From an uncultured Acidobacteriota bacterium (GTDB lineage: Bacteria > Acidobacteriota > UBA6911 > CAINFC01): DNA of 49,325 nucleotides. Position numbers and translations under genes: made by a program. Within the stretch, counting starts at the first letter, position 1, and every line of letters starts with the position of its first letter. The DNA lies in NCBI GenBank assembly GCA_903847975.1, contig CAINFC010000232.1, positions 1 to 49,325 on the forward strand, read 5' to 3'. Below the pieces are notes generated by a model. That model did no database searches. It was not told the DNA's origin and saw only the letters and a list, made by a program, of their open reading frames with translations. Below, in pieces: positions 26,486 to 34,474 of the stretch.

Positions 26486-27829
26486 ATGAGAAACAAATGC
26501 GCTATCGCCGGTTTGAGCCTCTTTCCCGTATCGCAGCCAGGTGCCGTATGGAACCGAGCCACCCTGATCCGCCTGGCGTTTTGCGTCTGCCTGTGCTTCC
26601 CGGGCTGCAGCGCCGACCGGCAGAAACAGCCGCCGCGGATGGAAAATGCCGCCGCCGTTCCGGTCGTGGTGGTGCCGGTTCTGCAAAAAACGGTTCCCCT
26701 CTATGCGGAATTTGCCGCCAAAGCGGCAGCGCGCGATACGGTAGAGCTGCGGGCCCGGGTGGAATCTTTTTTGGAGGAGATTCTCTTCGAGGAAGGCCGC
26801 ATGGTCAAACAGGGGCAGCTGCTGTTCACGCTCGACAATCGAAAGTATGAAGCGGATCTCCAGTCCGCCAAAGCGGAGCTTGCCAAAGCGCATGCCGGTC
26901 TCCGGATGGCACAGGAAAATGTGATCGTGGAGGCGGCCCGGGCCAAAGTGGATCAAGCGAAAGCGCAGAAATCGAAAGCCGATACGGACGTCAGCCGCCT
27001 GCAGCCGCTGGCCAGGGAAAAGGCCGTTCCCCAGCGGGACCTGGATGATGCCCTGGTTCAGCAGGAGGTCGCCATTTCCAACCTGACGGCCAGCCAGGCC
27101 AACTACGAAACGGTGGTCCTCAATCTAAAGGTAAGCGTGGAACAGGCGAGGGCTGCCGTGAGCGCCGCCGAAGCCTCGGTCAAGAATGCCGAACTCAACC
27201 TGAGCTATTGCGCCATTCGCGCCCCGATCAGCGGGCTGATCGGTCAGCGGATGGTCTCCCGGGGCAACCTGGTCGGTCGGGGCGAACCCACGCTGCTGGC
27301 CACGATTTCCGCCCTGGATCCCATTCGGATCTCCTTTGCCCTTAGCGAAATGGAATACCTTCAGCTTGTCCGGCGCATGGCCGAATCGGCCCAGATTCCC
27401 CGGTCCGTGGAGCTGATCCTGGCCGATGGGACCACGTTTGCCCATAAGGGGAAGGTTACGATTGAGGACCGGGCCGTCGATGAGAAGACCGGAACCTTGA
27501 CGATCATCGCCGAATTTCCCAATCCGGAGGGATTACTCCGTCCGGGCCAATTCGGGAGGCTTCGCGGAGTGATCGATACCATTGAAAATGCAATCCTCAT
27601 TCCCCAGAGATCGGTGATGGAGGAACAGAGTTCCAGGATGGCCTATATTGTCGGGCCCGATAATAAAGTAGCCTTCCGTTCCTTAACTCTGGGCGAACGA
27701 GTAGAGAATTGGTTCGTGGTCAAAGAGGGAGTCCATCCCGGCGAACGGGTCATGATCGAGGGGCTGCAGAAAGTACGCCCCGGGATGCTTGTGGCGCCCG
27801 CCATGAAATCTCCCGAAACAGAAAAGTAA
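26486..27829 (+). CDS. RND efflux periplasmic adaptor (HlyD/AcrA family)
   Basis: 447 residues from ATG 26486, with GGAG at 26477-26480. The frame is open upstream to 26387, but that start lacks a ribosome site. The N-terminus has a hydrophobic segment ending in FPGC, a weak lipobox. The body has the adaptor order: beta-barrel/lipoyl half (VELRARVESFLEEILFEEGR, LLFTLDNRKYEADLQSAKAE), a long coiled-coil hairpin (residues about 120-220, RAKVDQAKAQKSKADTDVSR), second lipoyl half (LSYCAIRAPISGLIGQRMVS), then beta-barrel and membrane-proximal domains (LLRPGQFGRLRGVI, LIPQRSVMEEQ). It links the inner pump to the outer-membrane channel encoded downstream. Position directly after the synthetase suggests product export or self-protection. 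Confidence 0.93.
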   Translation: MRNKCAIAGLSLFPVSQPGAVWNRATLIRLAFCVCLCFPGCSADRQKQPPRMENAAAVPVVVVPVLQKTVPLYAEFAAKAAARDTVELRARVESFLEEILFEEGRMVKQGQLLFTLDNRKYEADLQSAKAELAKAHAGLRMAQENVIVEAARAKVDQAKAQKSKADTDVSRLQPLAREKAVPQRDLDDALVQQEVAISNLTASQANYETVVLNLKVSVEQARAAVSAAEASVKNAELNLSYCAIRAPISGLIGQRMVSRGNLVGRGEPTLLATISALDPIRISFALSEMEYLQLVRRMAESAQIPRSVELILADGTTFAHKGKVTIEDRAVDEKTGTLTIIAEFPNPEGLLRPGQFGRLRGVIDTIENAILIPQRSVMEEQSSRMAYIVGPDNKVAFRSLTLGERVENWFVVKEGVHPGERVMIEGLQKVRPGMLVAPAMKSPETEK

Positions 27830-27852
27830 CCCGGGACCAGGAAAGGACACCC

Positions 27853-30800
27853 ATGGCCAACTTTTTCATCCGGCGGCCCATCGTGGCCATCGTCATATCC
27901 ATCCTGACCGTCCTGCTGGGCGTCATCATTATTCAGGGGCTTTCCATCGAACAGTACCCCTTTCTCGCCCCTCCGAACATCCGGGTAATGGCGCTTTACC
28001 CGGGAGCCGCCGCGGAAGCGGTGGAACAGTCTGTGGCTACTCCCGTCGAGCAGGAAGTCAACGGCGTCGACCGCCTTATCTATATGAAATCTTCGAACAC
28101 CAGCGACGGTCACATGATGCTGGATGTGAGCTTCGCGGTCGGCACCGACCAGGACACCGCCAATGTCCTCACGCAGAACCGCGTGTCGGCAGCCCAGGCC
28201 CGCCTCCCCCAGGAAGTGGCCCAGCAGGGCGTGACGGTCAAGAAGCAGAGCCCCAGCATCCTGATGCTGGTTTCGATCTTTTCGCCCCGAGGGTCCTACG
28301 ATGCCAATTTCCTGACCAACTACTGCGGCATCAACCTCCGCGATCAGCTGCTCCGGATTCCCGGCATCGCCGAGGTGGAACTTTTCGGCGGGGCCGACTA
28401 TGGCATGCGCATCTGGATACAGCCCGACAAGCTGGCCAAACTGGGATTGACTCCGGCGGACGTTATTTCGGCCGTCAAAGAGCAGAACCTGCAGGCACCC
28501 GCGGGCAAAATAGGCGCCGACCCAACCCCGAAAGATCAGGAATTTACCAAGACCGTCAGTGCGCCGGGCCGACTCGTCACGGCGGAGGAGTTCGAAAACA
28601 TTATCGTTCGCCAGAGCTCCGGTGGCGAGGTCGTCCGGATCAGGGACATCGGCCGGGCGGAGCTCGGCTCGCAGGATTACACGACCTTCGGTCGGCTGAA
28701 CGGCAAACCCAGCGGGTCTATGGCCGTCTACCTGCTTCCCGGAGCGAATCAGCTCAGGGCCGCCAAAACCCTGGTCGAGACCATGGAACAGGCCAAAGCC
28801 CTCTTCCCGCCCGACATGGACTACCAGGTCGTTTATGACACCACCCCGGCGGTGGAAGCTTCGATTCACGAAATAATGAAGACCTTCTTCGAGGCCCTGA
28901 TTCTGGTGACCCTGGTGGTGTTTCTCTTCCTGCAGAACCTGCGGGCAACGATCATTCCGCTGCTCACCATCCCGGTCTCCCTGGTGGGCACCTTCCTTTT
29001 TTTCCCGTTGCTTGGTTTTTCGATCAACACCCTTTCCATGTTCGGATTGGTACTGGCCATCGGCATCGTGGTGGACGATGCCATTGTCGTGGTCGAGGCG
29101 GTGATCCACCACCTCGAGCGCGGAATGGCCCCGCGGGAGGCAACCATCAAGGCCATGGAGGAAGTATCCGCACCCGTGGTGGGCATAGCGCTCATCCTGT
29201 CCGCCGTGTTTGTACCGGTGGCCATGGTTGGCGGGCTGGTGGGCAGCATGTACAGGCAATTTGCGCTGACCATCACCGTCTCGGTTCTGCTTTCGGCCTT
29301 CAACGCGCTCTCCCTGACCCCGGCCCTGTGCGCCATGCTCCTGAAAAAGCCCAAGCCTCCTCGCGGGCCGCTGGGCTCTTTTTTCAGGGGCTTCAACAAA
29401 GTCTTCGATGTGACTACGGCGGGATACGTACAGGTATCCCGCCTGCTGGTGCGCCGCTCCGCGGTTACCATAGCCCTCGTCGCCGCGGTGATGGCCGGCG
29501 CCGGCCTGATCGGGAAGAGGCTTCCCGCGGGATTTATTCCGGAGGAAGATCAGGGAATTATGGGAATCGACATCCAGCTTCCGCCGGGTGCGGCGCTGGA
29601 GCGCACGCGCCGGGTGCTCGATAAAGTGGAGGGGATTCTCGCCAAAACGGAGGGAATCGAATCCTTCCAGACGATTGGCGGTTTTGGCGCGGCCACCGGA
29701 TCCAGCCAGTCGAACTGCGGTTCCATTTTTGCCCGATTGAAGCCCTGGGAGGAAAGGCAGACGGAAGAATTGAAAGTCCAGGGAATCATGTCGACCCTGC
29801 AGAAGCAGTTGGCTCCTATCCCGGAAGCGATCATCTTCCCCTTTAACATCCCGACTTTGGCCGGATTCGGCAGCGCGGCGGGGTTCAACTTCATCCTCCA
29901 GGACCGCTCCGGCTCCCTGAGCCTCCCGGAACTGGGAGACCGGGCCGCCAGGTTCATCGCCGCCGGCCGCCAGCGCCCGGAGCTCGGGAATCTCTTCACC
30001 TCTTTCGATCCCAACTACCCCCAGGTCCGGGTGGAGCTGGACCGCGAGAAAGCCAGGACCCTGGGTGTGCCGATCAACGAAGTTTTCCAGGCCCTGTCCG
30101 CCTGCATGGGGGGAGCCTACGTCAACGACTTCAACCGCTTCGGCCGGCTTTACCGGGTTTTTGTGCAAGCCGATGCCGCCGCACGCCTTAAGAGCGAGGA
30201 TATCGGCAAAATCCACGTCCGATCCAGGACCACCGACCGTATGATTCCGCTCTCCACGCTCGTTTCCGTCAAGGATATCGCCGGAGTGGAAATCACCACG
30301 CGCTTCAACATGCTTCGCTCCGTGGAGATCCAGGGTACGCCGGCCCGCGGCTTTACCTCCGGGCAGGCGATGGCAGCCCTGGAACAGGTTTTCAGCGAAA
30401 CCATGCCCAGGGAAATGAGTTTCACCTATTCTTCCGTTTCCTACCAGGAGAAGATCGCACCGCCGGCCGCTCCGACCTTCCTCATGGCCATCGTCTGTGT
30501 ATTTCTGCTGCTGGCTGCGCTGTATGAGAGCTGGCGGTTGCCCTGGGCCGTTCTGCTCGGGTCGCCGCTGGTGGCCCTGGGGACTTTTTTCGGCGTGTGG
30601 ATGGCAGGCTATGATCTCAATGTCTACGTCCAGGTAGGGCTGGTCATGCTGATCGGCCTGGCCGCCAAGAACGCCATCCTGATTGTCGAGTTTGCCAAGG
30701 CCAAACATGAGGAAGGCTCGACTCTGGAAGAAGCGGCCCTGGAATCGGCCCGGCTTCGCTTCCGGCCGATCCTCATGACCGCTTTCGCTTTCATTCTCGG

Positions 30801-31002
30801 TGTCGTGCCGCTGATGCTGGCCAGCGGCGCCGGCGCCGGCGCGCAAAACGTTATGGGCACGGCGGTGTTCTGGGGTATGCTCGTGGCAACGGCCCTGGGA
30901 GTATTCCTCATTCCCGGCAATTACACTTTCATTGAAGGGCTCGGCAAACGGGAGCGGCCCGCATCTCCGCCTCCCGGGAAAGCCAGGCAGGAAGAGCGAT
31001 AA
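27853..31002 (+). CDS. RND multidrug efflux pump, HAE1/AcrB family
   Basis: 1049 residues, the normal length of the family. ATG 27853 has AAGGA upstream and starts the conserved MANFFIRRPIVAIVISI. Upstream frame extension into the adaptor gene is not needed. The proton-relay Asp pair is at 408-409 (GIVVDDAIVVVE), matching AcrB Asp407/408. Other family marks are the trimerising porter parts (RLPQEVAQQGVTVKKQSP), KRLPAGFIPEEDQG, and ALYESWRLPWAVLLGSPLVA with GLAAKNAILIVEFAK. Such pumps take hydrophobic or amphiphilic compounds from the periplasm or outer leaflet and push them out through a TolC-like channel. It is the middle gene of a three-gene efflux operon. Confidence 0.96.
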   Translation: MANFFIRRPIVAIVISILTVLLGVIIIQGLSIEQYPFLAPPNIRVMALYPGAAAEAVEQSVATPVEQEVNGVDRLIYMKSSNTSDGHMMLDVSFAVGTDQDTANVLTQNRVSAAQARLPQEVAQQGVTVKKQSPSILMLVSIFSPRGSYDANFLTNYCGINLRDQLLRIPGIAEVELFGGADYGMRIWIQPDKLAKLGLTPADVISAVKEQNLQAPAGKIGADPTPKDQEFTKTVSAPGRLVTAEEFENIIVRQSSGGEVVRIRDIGRAELGSQDYTTFGRLNGKPSGSMAVYLLPGANQLRAAKTLVETMEQAKALFPPDMDYQVVYDTTPAVEASIHEIMKTFFEALILVTLVVFLFLQNLRATIIPLLTIPVSLVGTFLFFPLLGFSINTLSMFGLVLAIGIVVDDAIVVVEAVIHHLERGMAPREATIKAMEEVSAPVVGIALILSAVFVPVAMVGGLVGSMYRQFALTITVSVLLSAFNALSLTPALCAMLLKKPKPPRGPLGSFFRGFNKVFDVTTAGYVQVSRLLVRRSAVTIALVAAVMAGAGLIGKRLPAGFIPEEDQGIMGIDIQLPPGAALERTRRVLDKVEGILAKTEGIESFQTIGGFGAATGSSQSNCGSIFARLKPWEERQTEELKVQGIMSTLQKQLAPIPEAIIFPFNIPTLAGFGSAAGFNFILQDRSGSLSLPELGDRAARFIAAGRQRPELGNLFTSFDPNYPQVRVELDREKARTLGVPINEVFQALSACMGGAYVNDFNRFGRLYRVFVQADAAARLKSEDIGKIHVRSRTTDRMIPLSTLVSVKDIAGVEITTRFNMLRSVEIQGTPARGFTSGQAMAALEQVFSETMPREMSFTYSSVSYQEKIAPPAAPTFLMAIVCVFLLLAALYESWRLPWAVLLGSPLVALGTFFGVWMAGYDLNVYVQVGLVMLIGLAAKNAILIVEFAKAKHEEGSTLEEAALESARLRFRPILMTAFAFILGVVPLMLASGAGAGAQNVMGTAVFWGMLVATALGVFLIPGNYTFIEGLGKRERPASPPPGKARQEER

Positions 31003-31061
31003 CCAAAAAGCGGCGGTTGGAAGAAAAATTGCGGAATGCATAAAGCAGAGGATCTACTGTT

Positions 31062-32456
31062 ATGAATTGGAAATCCGGTTGGTCATCTCTTATGGCCGTC
31101 AGCCTGCTCCTGCTTCTGTCCGGCTGCAAGGTGGGGCCCAATTATGCGAGACCGAATGTGCCCGTTCCTCCGAGCCACCGGGCCGATGGGACTCCGCCTG
31201 ATAGCCAAACCCCTCCGGAACGGACTTTCGGTGACCTGAAGTGGTTTGAGCTGTTTCAGGACGAGATGCTGCAGCAATTCATCCGCGCCGCCCTGAAGGA
31301 GAACTATGATGTGCGCATCGCGGCTCAGCGGATCCTTGCGGCCCGGGCCTACGTCACGGTCGAAAAGGCTCCTTTGTACCCCTCTGCGGGGCTGGCCGCA
31401 AGCGCGGAACGGCAAAATGGCGGGACCCAGGCCGGTGACACCTCCTTCGCCGGAGGGAGTGTGATTTGGGAGCTGGACCTTTTTGGCCGTATTCGCCGCT
31501 CCACCGAAGCGGCCCGCGCGGAATATCTTGCCCTGGAGGCAGTGCGGCAGGGCGTGCTGCAAACCCTGGTCGCAGGAGTAGCCGGCAGTTACTTTCAGAT
31601 GCTCGAACTGGACCAGGAGCTGTCGGTGGCCCGAAAATTCCTGGAATCCCGAAAAGATTCCCTTCGGCTGGTCCAGGCACGCCTGGCCGGCGGACTGGCG
31701 ACGCAGATGGAAGCCGACCAGGCAGCCAGCCTGGTGATCGCGGCGGAGTCCATGATCGTCGATGCCCAACGGCGCCACGAGCAGACGGAAAACTATCTGA
31801 ACCTGCTCCTGGGTCGGCTTCCGGGCCCCATCGCCCACACCGCCTCTCTGACCGAGCAGAAAATCATCCCCCAGGTTCCGGCCGGGCTTCCTTCCTCTTT
31901 ATTGGAGCGTCGGCCCGACATCCGGCAGGCGGAACAACAGCTGGTCGCCGCCAACGCCCGCGTCGGAGTTGCCAAATCCATGTTTTTCCCCTCCCTCAGC
32001 CTGACCGGATCGGTCGGCTATCAGACATATCAGAGCTCGAACCTCTTTCAGAAGAATGGTGTCGTATCCGGCTACGGAGGCAGCCTGACGGCGCCGATCT
32101 TCCATGCCGGGGCGCTATGGGCCAACTACAAAGCCTCGAAAGCCCAGCGGGAAGCGGCGGTCCTGTCGTATCAAAAAAGCGTTCAGGAAGCGTTCCGGGA
32201 GGTGGCCGATTCCTTGATCGGCTATCAGAAGGCCATGGAATACCGGAACCAGCGCGCCCTGTATGCGGCCACGCTTCGAAGCCAGCTGCGGCTGGCCGAC
32301 ATGCGCTATCGGGGCGGTGTTTCCAGCTACCTGGAGGTGCTGGATACCGAGAGGCAGGCGCTGGATGCCGAGCTGAGTTTTTCCCAGGCCTACCTGGCCG
32401 AGTTAAACTCCCTTGTATATCTGTATAAGGCGCTGGGTGGAGGCTGGCTGCCGTAA
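31062..32456 (+). CDS. Outer-membrane efflux lipoprotein, NodT/OprM type
   Basis: 464 residues. The signal ends in a clear lipobox (LLLLSGCKVGPNYARP), and the mature start C-K-V-G-P-N-Y is the hallmark of the NodT/OprM group. Two TolC-type halves follow. The first has LKWFELFQDEMLQQFIRAAL, NYDVRIAAQRILAARA and WELDLFGRIRRSTEAARAE. The second has RRPDIRQAEQQLVAANARVG, LTAPIFHAGALWANYKASK and AFREVADSLIGYQKA. It trimerises into the outer-membrane duct of the RND system. A 59-base gap separates it from the pump gene. It is the last gene of the island; the scar with fragments of other genes begins about 150 bases after its stop. Confidence 0.94.
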   Translation: MNWKSGWSSLMAVSLLLLLSGCKVGPNYARPNVPVPPSHRADGTPPDSQTPPERTFGDLKWFELFQDEMLQQFIRAALKENYDVRIAAQRILAARAYVTVEKAPLYPSAGLAASAERQNGGTQAGDTSFAGGSVIWELDLFGRIRRSTEAARAEYLALEAVRQGVLQTLVAGVAGSYFQMLELDQELSVARKFLESRKDSLRLVQARLAGGLATQMEADQAASLVIAAESMIVDAQRRHEQTENYLNLLLGRLPGPIAHTASLTEQKIIPQVPAGLPSSLLERRPDIRQAEQQLVAANARVGVAKSMFFPSLSLTGSVGYQTYQSSNLFQKNGVVSGYGGSLTAPIFHAGALWANYKASKAQREAAVLSYQKSVQEAFREVADSLIGYQKAMEYRNQRALYAATLRSQLRLADMRYRGGVSSYLEVLDTERQALDAELSFSQAYLAELNSLVYLYKALGGGWLP

Positions 32457-32603
32457 GGCGAAGCTCTTGTCACGGTCCAATCCGGGACAACAAGTCAACT
32501 TCGGGAGGATAGGGAGAAGAAAGGGCGCTCGCCGGGCGCCCCTGCCAAGCAATTCGTAAGAAGGAAATGGAAAGGGTGGAAAACCGCGCCTGCGAACGTT
32601 TCG
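32457..32603. other. Spacer after the outer-membrane factor gene
   Basis: 147 bases with no credible gene. A short hairpin GGGCGC/GCGCCC (32523-32528 and 32536-32541) follows the efflux operon and may end its transcript. The right border of the island lies at or just past the end of this stretch. Confidence 0.45.
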
Positions 32604-32738
32604 GCCGCGCATCGCCGACACCCTGGAAACCGATGCGGTCATCGATGCCCCCCCGGCTTTTCGTCACCCGGAAAACAGGCATCCGCCCAGGGCGGTGATC
32701 CGGATGCATTTTCCCTTGGCCGCCGACCAGGTTCCGGC
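32604..32738 (+). pseudogene. Scar of gene fragments: glucuronoyl esterase (two pieces) and SnoaL-like protein
   Basis: Three pieces match genes at the left end of the window, in the same order and strand. 32604-32670 matches the inside of the CE15 gene near 3016-3080 (shared cctggaaaccgatgcgg and catcgatgcc). 32668-32694 matches the CE15 stop and downstream sequence near 3600-3626 (shared aggcatccgccc). 32695-32738 matches the 3' end of the SnoaL-like gene near 9900-9943 and still encodes the similar VIRMHFPLAADQV. The receptor and LacI genes that lie between these on the left are absent. The pieces are diverged, so the scar is not recent. Confidence 0.75.
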
Positions 32739-32740
32739 AT

Positions 32741-32837
32741 GATCGCCTGCTCCCGCGGGGGGCTTATTCCCCCGGGGAGCACCGGCCGGGATCGCGCGAT
32801 AGCGGGTCAGTCCAGGGGGAGCAGTTTCACATTGCGG
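32741..32837. repeat. Right direct repeat flanking the island
   Basis: It matches 10007-10101 in the same orientation. It contains the shared GC hairpin and runs into the 3' end of the intact DUF1080 gene (minus strand), which here continues. The two copies are about 22.7 kb apart. Confidence 0.8.
32750..32779 (-). terminator. GC hairpin downstream of the DUF1080 gene
   Basis: This is the same 30 bases as 10016-10045: arms CTCCC(g)CGGGGG and CCCCCGGGGAG. It lies 28 bases past the DUF1080 stop, in the right place to end that transcript. Confidence 0.6.
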
Positions 32838-33481
32838 AAGTGGACTTCGCCGCCTTCGGACTGCAGTCCCACCGCGCCGGAAATCGCTTCCACGCCGCGG
32901 GCTTCATTGACCGGCGTGCCGTTGATCCTGGTTTGCAGGCTGCCGCCCTGCAGACGGATCTCCACCCGGTTCCACTCCCCGGCCGGCTTTTCGGCATCCG
33001 CGGTCTTGGTCAGGGCGCGCAGCTCGCCGCCCAGCTTGTGGTCCGGCGTCAGGCGGAACCGCGATGCCTCTCCTTCCAGCTTCATGCCGTGGAAGCCGAT
33101 CAGGTCGCCGGCACTGCCGTGCTTCAGCTGATGCTCGATGCCGCGAGGCAGAACCTTCAGCTCGCTGTTGACCCGCAGGAAAATTCCGCTGTTGGTCGGG
33201 GCGACGCCGGGAGCCCAGCGGTATTCGACGGACAATTCGAAATCCCGGTATTTTTTCTGCGTATAGATGAAGCCGGTGGGTATGCCGGTGCAGACCAGGA
33301 TGCCGTCCTTGACGCGGAAGGTGTCTTCGACCTTCGCTCCGGCTTTGTCCGTAAAGTAGCTCCAGCCCTGCAGGCTCCTGCCGTCGAACAGAATCTGCCA
33401 GTCCGCAGCGGAAGCGCTGCCCATCCATGCCGCCAGCAGGCAGAGCGCCGCCAGTCCCATCCGCATTCCTTTTCCAGTCAT
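32807..33481 (-). CDS. Secreted DUF1080 protein (3-keto-disaccharide hydrolase domain)
   Basis: 224 residues. A signal peptide (MRMGLAALCLLAAWMGSASA) follows ATG 33481. An in-frame ATG 33466 is also possible and has AAAAGGA before it. The domain starts with WQILFDGRSLQGW, the standard opening of DUF1080, followed by FRVKDGILVCTG, YRDFELSVEYRW, NSGIFLRVNSE and GAVGLQSEGGEVHFRNVKL, a concanavalin-like beta-sandwich. Some members hydrolyse 3-keto-glycosides; others only bind sugar. In the left repeat only the tail of a second copy remains, which suggests the ancestral layout was a SnoaL-like gene facing a DUF1080 gene across a shared terminator. Confidence 0.85.
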   Translation of the reverse strand: MTGKGMRMGLAALCLLAAWMGSASAADWQILFDGRSLQGWSYFTDKAGAKVEDTFRVKDGILVCTGIPTGFIYTQKKYRDFELSVEYRWAPGVAPTNSGIFLRVNSELKVLPRGIEHQLKHGSAGDLIGFHGMKLEGEASRFRLTPDHKLGGELRALTKTADAEKPAGEWNRVEIRLQGGSLQTRINGTPVNEARGVEAISGAVGLQSEGGEVHFRNVKLLPLD

Positions 33482-33520
33482 AGATACTTTCCTCTTTTGT
33501 ATGTCGGGGTTAAGGGGTCA

Positions 33521-33544
33521 GGCCGCCCCGCTCGTGGGGAGGCC
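33521..33544 (-). terminator. Hairpin after the diguanylate cyclase gene
   Basis: GGCCgCCCC (33521-33529) and GGGGaGGCC (33536-33544) pair around a six-base loop, with one mismatch. It lies between the cyclase stop and the DUF1080 start. No T run is seen on the minus side, so this is tentative. Confidence 0.4.
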
Positions 33545-33560
33545 GCTTTTCAGACTCGGG

Positions 33561-34460
33561 TTACCGGTCGAAATGAGTGCACACCCGGTTCTTGCCGCTC
33601 TTTTTGGCCTTGTAAAGCATGGCGTCCGCTGCGGCGATCAGGTCGCCCATGCCCGGGCCGTGCTCCGGGTACTGGGAGATGCCCATGGAAATGGTGATCT
33701 GCACCTCCTGCCCGTCATAGGTAAAACGGTGCGCGGCGATGACTTCGCGAAGCCGCTCTGCCGCCCTCCAGGCGGAAGCGCTGTCGGATTCCTGCATGAG
33801 CAGCACGAACTCCTCTCCGCCGTAGCGGCAGGCAAAGTCCTGGTTGCGGATATTGTTGGCGATGAGGGCTCCCAGTTCCTTCAGTACCTGCGAGCCCATC
33901 AGGTGTCCGAAGGTGTCGTTGACCTTCTTGAAGTCGTCGATGTCCATCATGATCAGGGAGAAGCGGCTCGACGGGGTGACGCGGTTTTCGATTTCCCACT
34001 GGACCGATTCCTGGAAGGAGTCGAGAGTCATCAGTCCGGTGAGGGTGTCAAACTGGATCTTCTTCTGAATAGTGTCGTGAAACTGGCTATCCACCTGGTC
34101 CTGCAGGCTGAACCGCAAAATGGTGTCGCCGATCTGGATCTTATCCCCGTCGTTCAGCCGGCAGGTGCGCACCATATGGCCGTTGTAATAGACATGATTG
34201 GTACTTTCCAGGTCCTCCAGCAGGTGGACCACTTCCCGGGTCTCCGCCGCATAAGTCACTTTCAGCACGGCATGGTGCCGGGAGGCCTTTTTGTCCATGA
34301 GAATCAGGTCGCAATCCGGACCGCGGCCGATCAGGATGTCGTTGCGGCGGATCAGCAGCTGTTTGCCGATATCGGCACCGCGCACCACGACCAGGGAGGC
34401 TACCGTCCGGGTGAGCTTTTCCAGTTCCTGGTTTTGCTGAAACAGAGTGCTGTCGTCCAT
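33561..34460 (-). CDS. Diguanylate cyclase with N-terminal FHA domain
   Basis: 299 residues. Residues 20-120 form an FHA domain that reads phosphothreonine: DILIGRGPDCDLILMD, KKASRHHAVLKV, LEDLESTNHVYYNGHMV, LNDGDKIQIGDTILRF. Residues 135-297 are GGDEF: FDTLTGLMTLDSF, LIMMDIDDFKKVNDTFGH, then the active-site RYGGEEF at 212-218, and ISMGISQYPEHG. The GGEEF form is catalytically competent, so it should make cyclic di-GMP from two GTP. An RxxD inhibitory site is not evident. No membrane helix is present, so it is a soluble enzyme likely controlled by a Ser/Thr kinase through the FHA domain. It follows the coaE gene by 14 bases and is probably co-transcribed. Confidence 0.93.
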   Translation of the reverse strand: MDDSTLFQQNQELEKLTRTVASLVVVRGADIGKQLLIRRNDILIGRGPDCDLILMDKKASRHHAVLKVTYAAETREVVHLLEDLESTNHVYYNGHMVRTCRLNDGDKIQIGDTILRFSLQDQVDSQFHDTIQKKIQFDTLTGLMTLDSFQESVQWEIENRVTPSSRFSLIMMDIDDFKKVNDTFGHLMGSQVLKELGALIANNIRNQDFACRYGGEEFVLLMQESDSASAWRAAERLREVIAAHRFTYDGQEVQITISMGISQYPEHGPGMGDLIAAADAMLYKAKKSGKNRVCTHFDR

Positions 34461-34474
34461 ACGGTTAAAGGTCT

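Noticed and set aside
27643-31041. Minus-strand open frame of 1132 codons
   Set aside because: It is antisense to the RND pump, has His/Gln/Arg-rich shadow composition, no ribosome site and no motifs.
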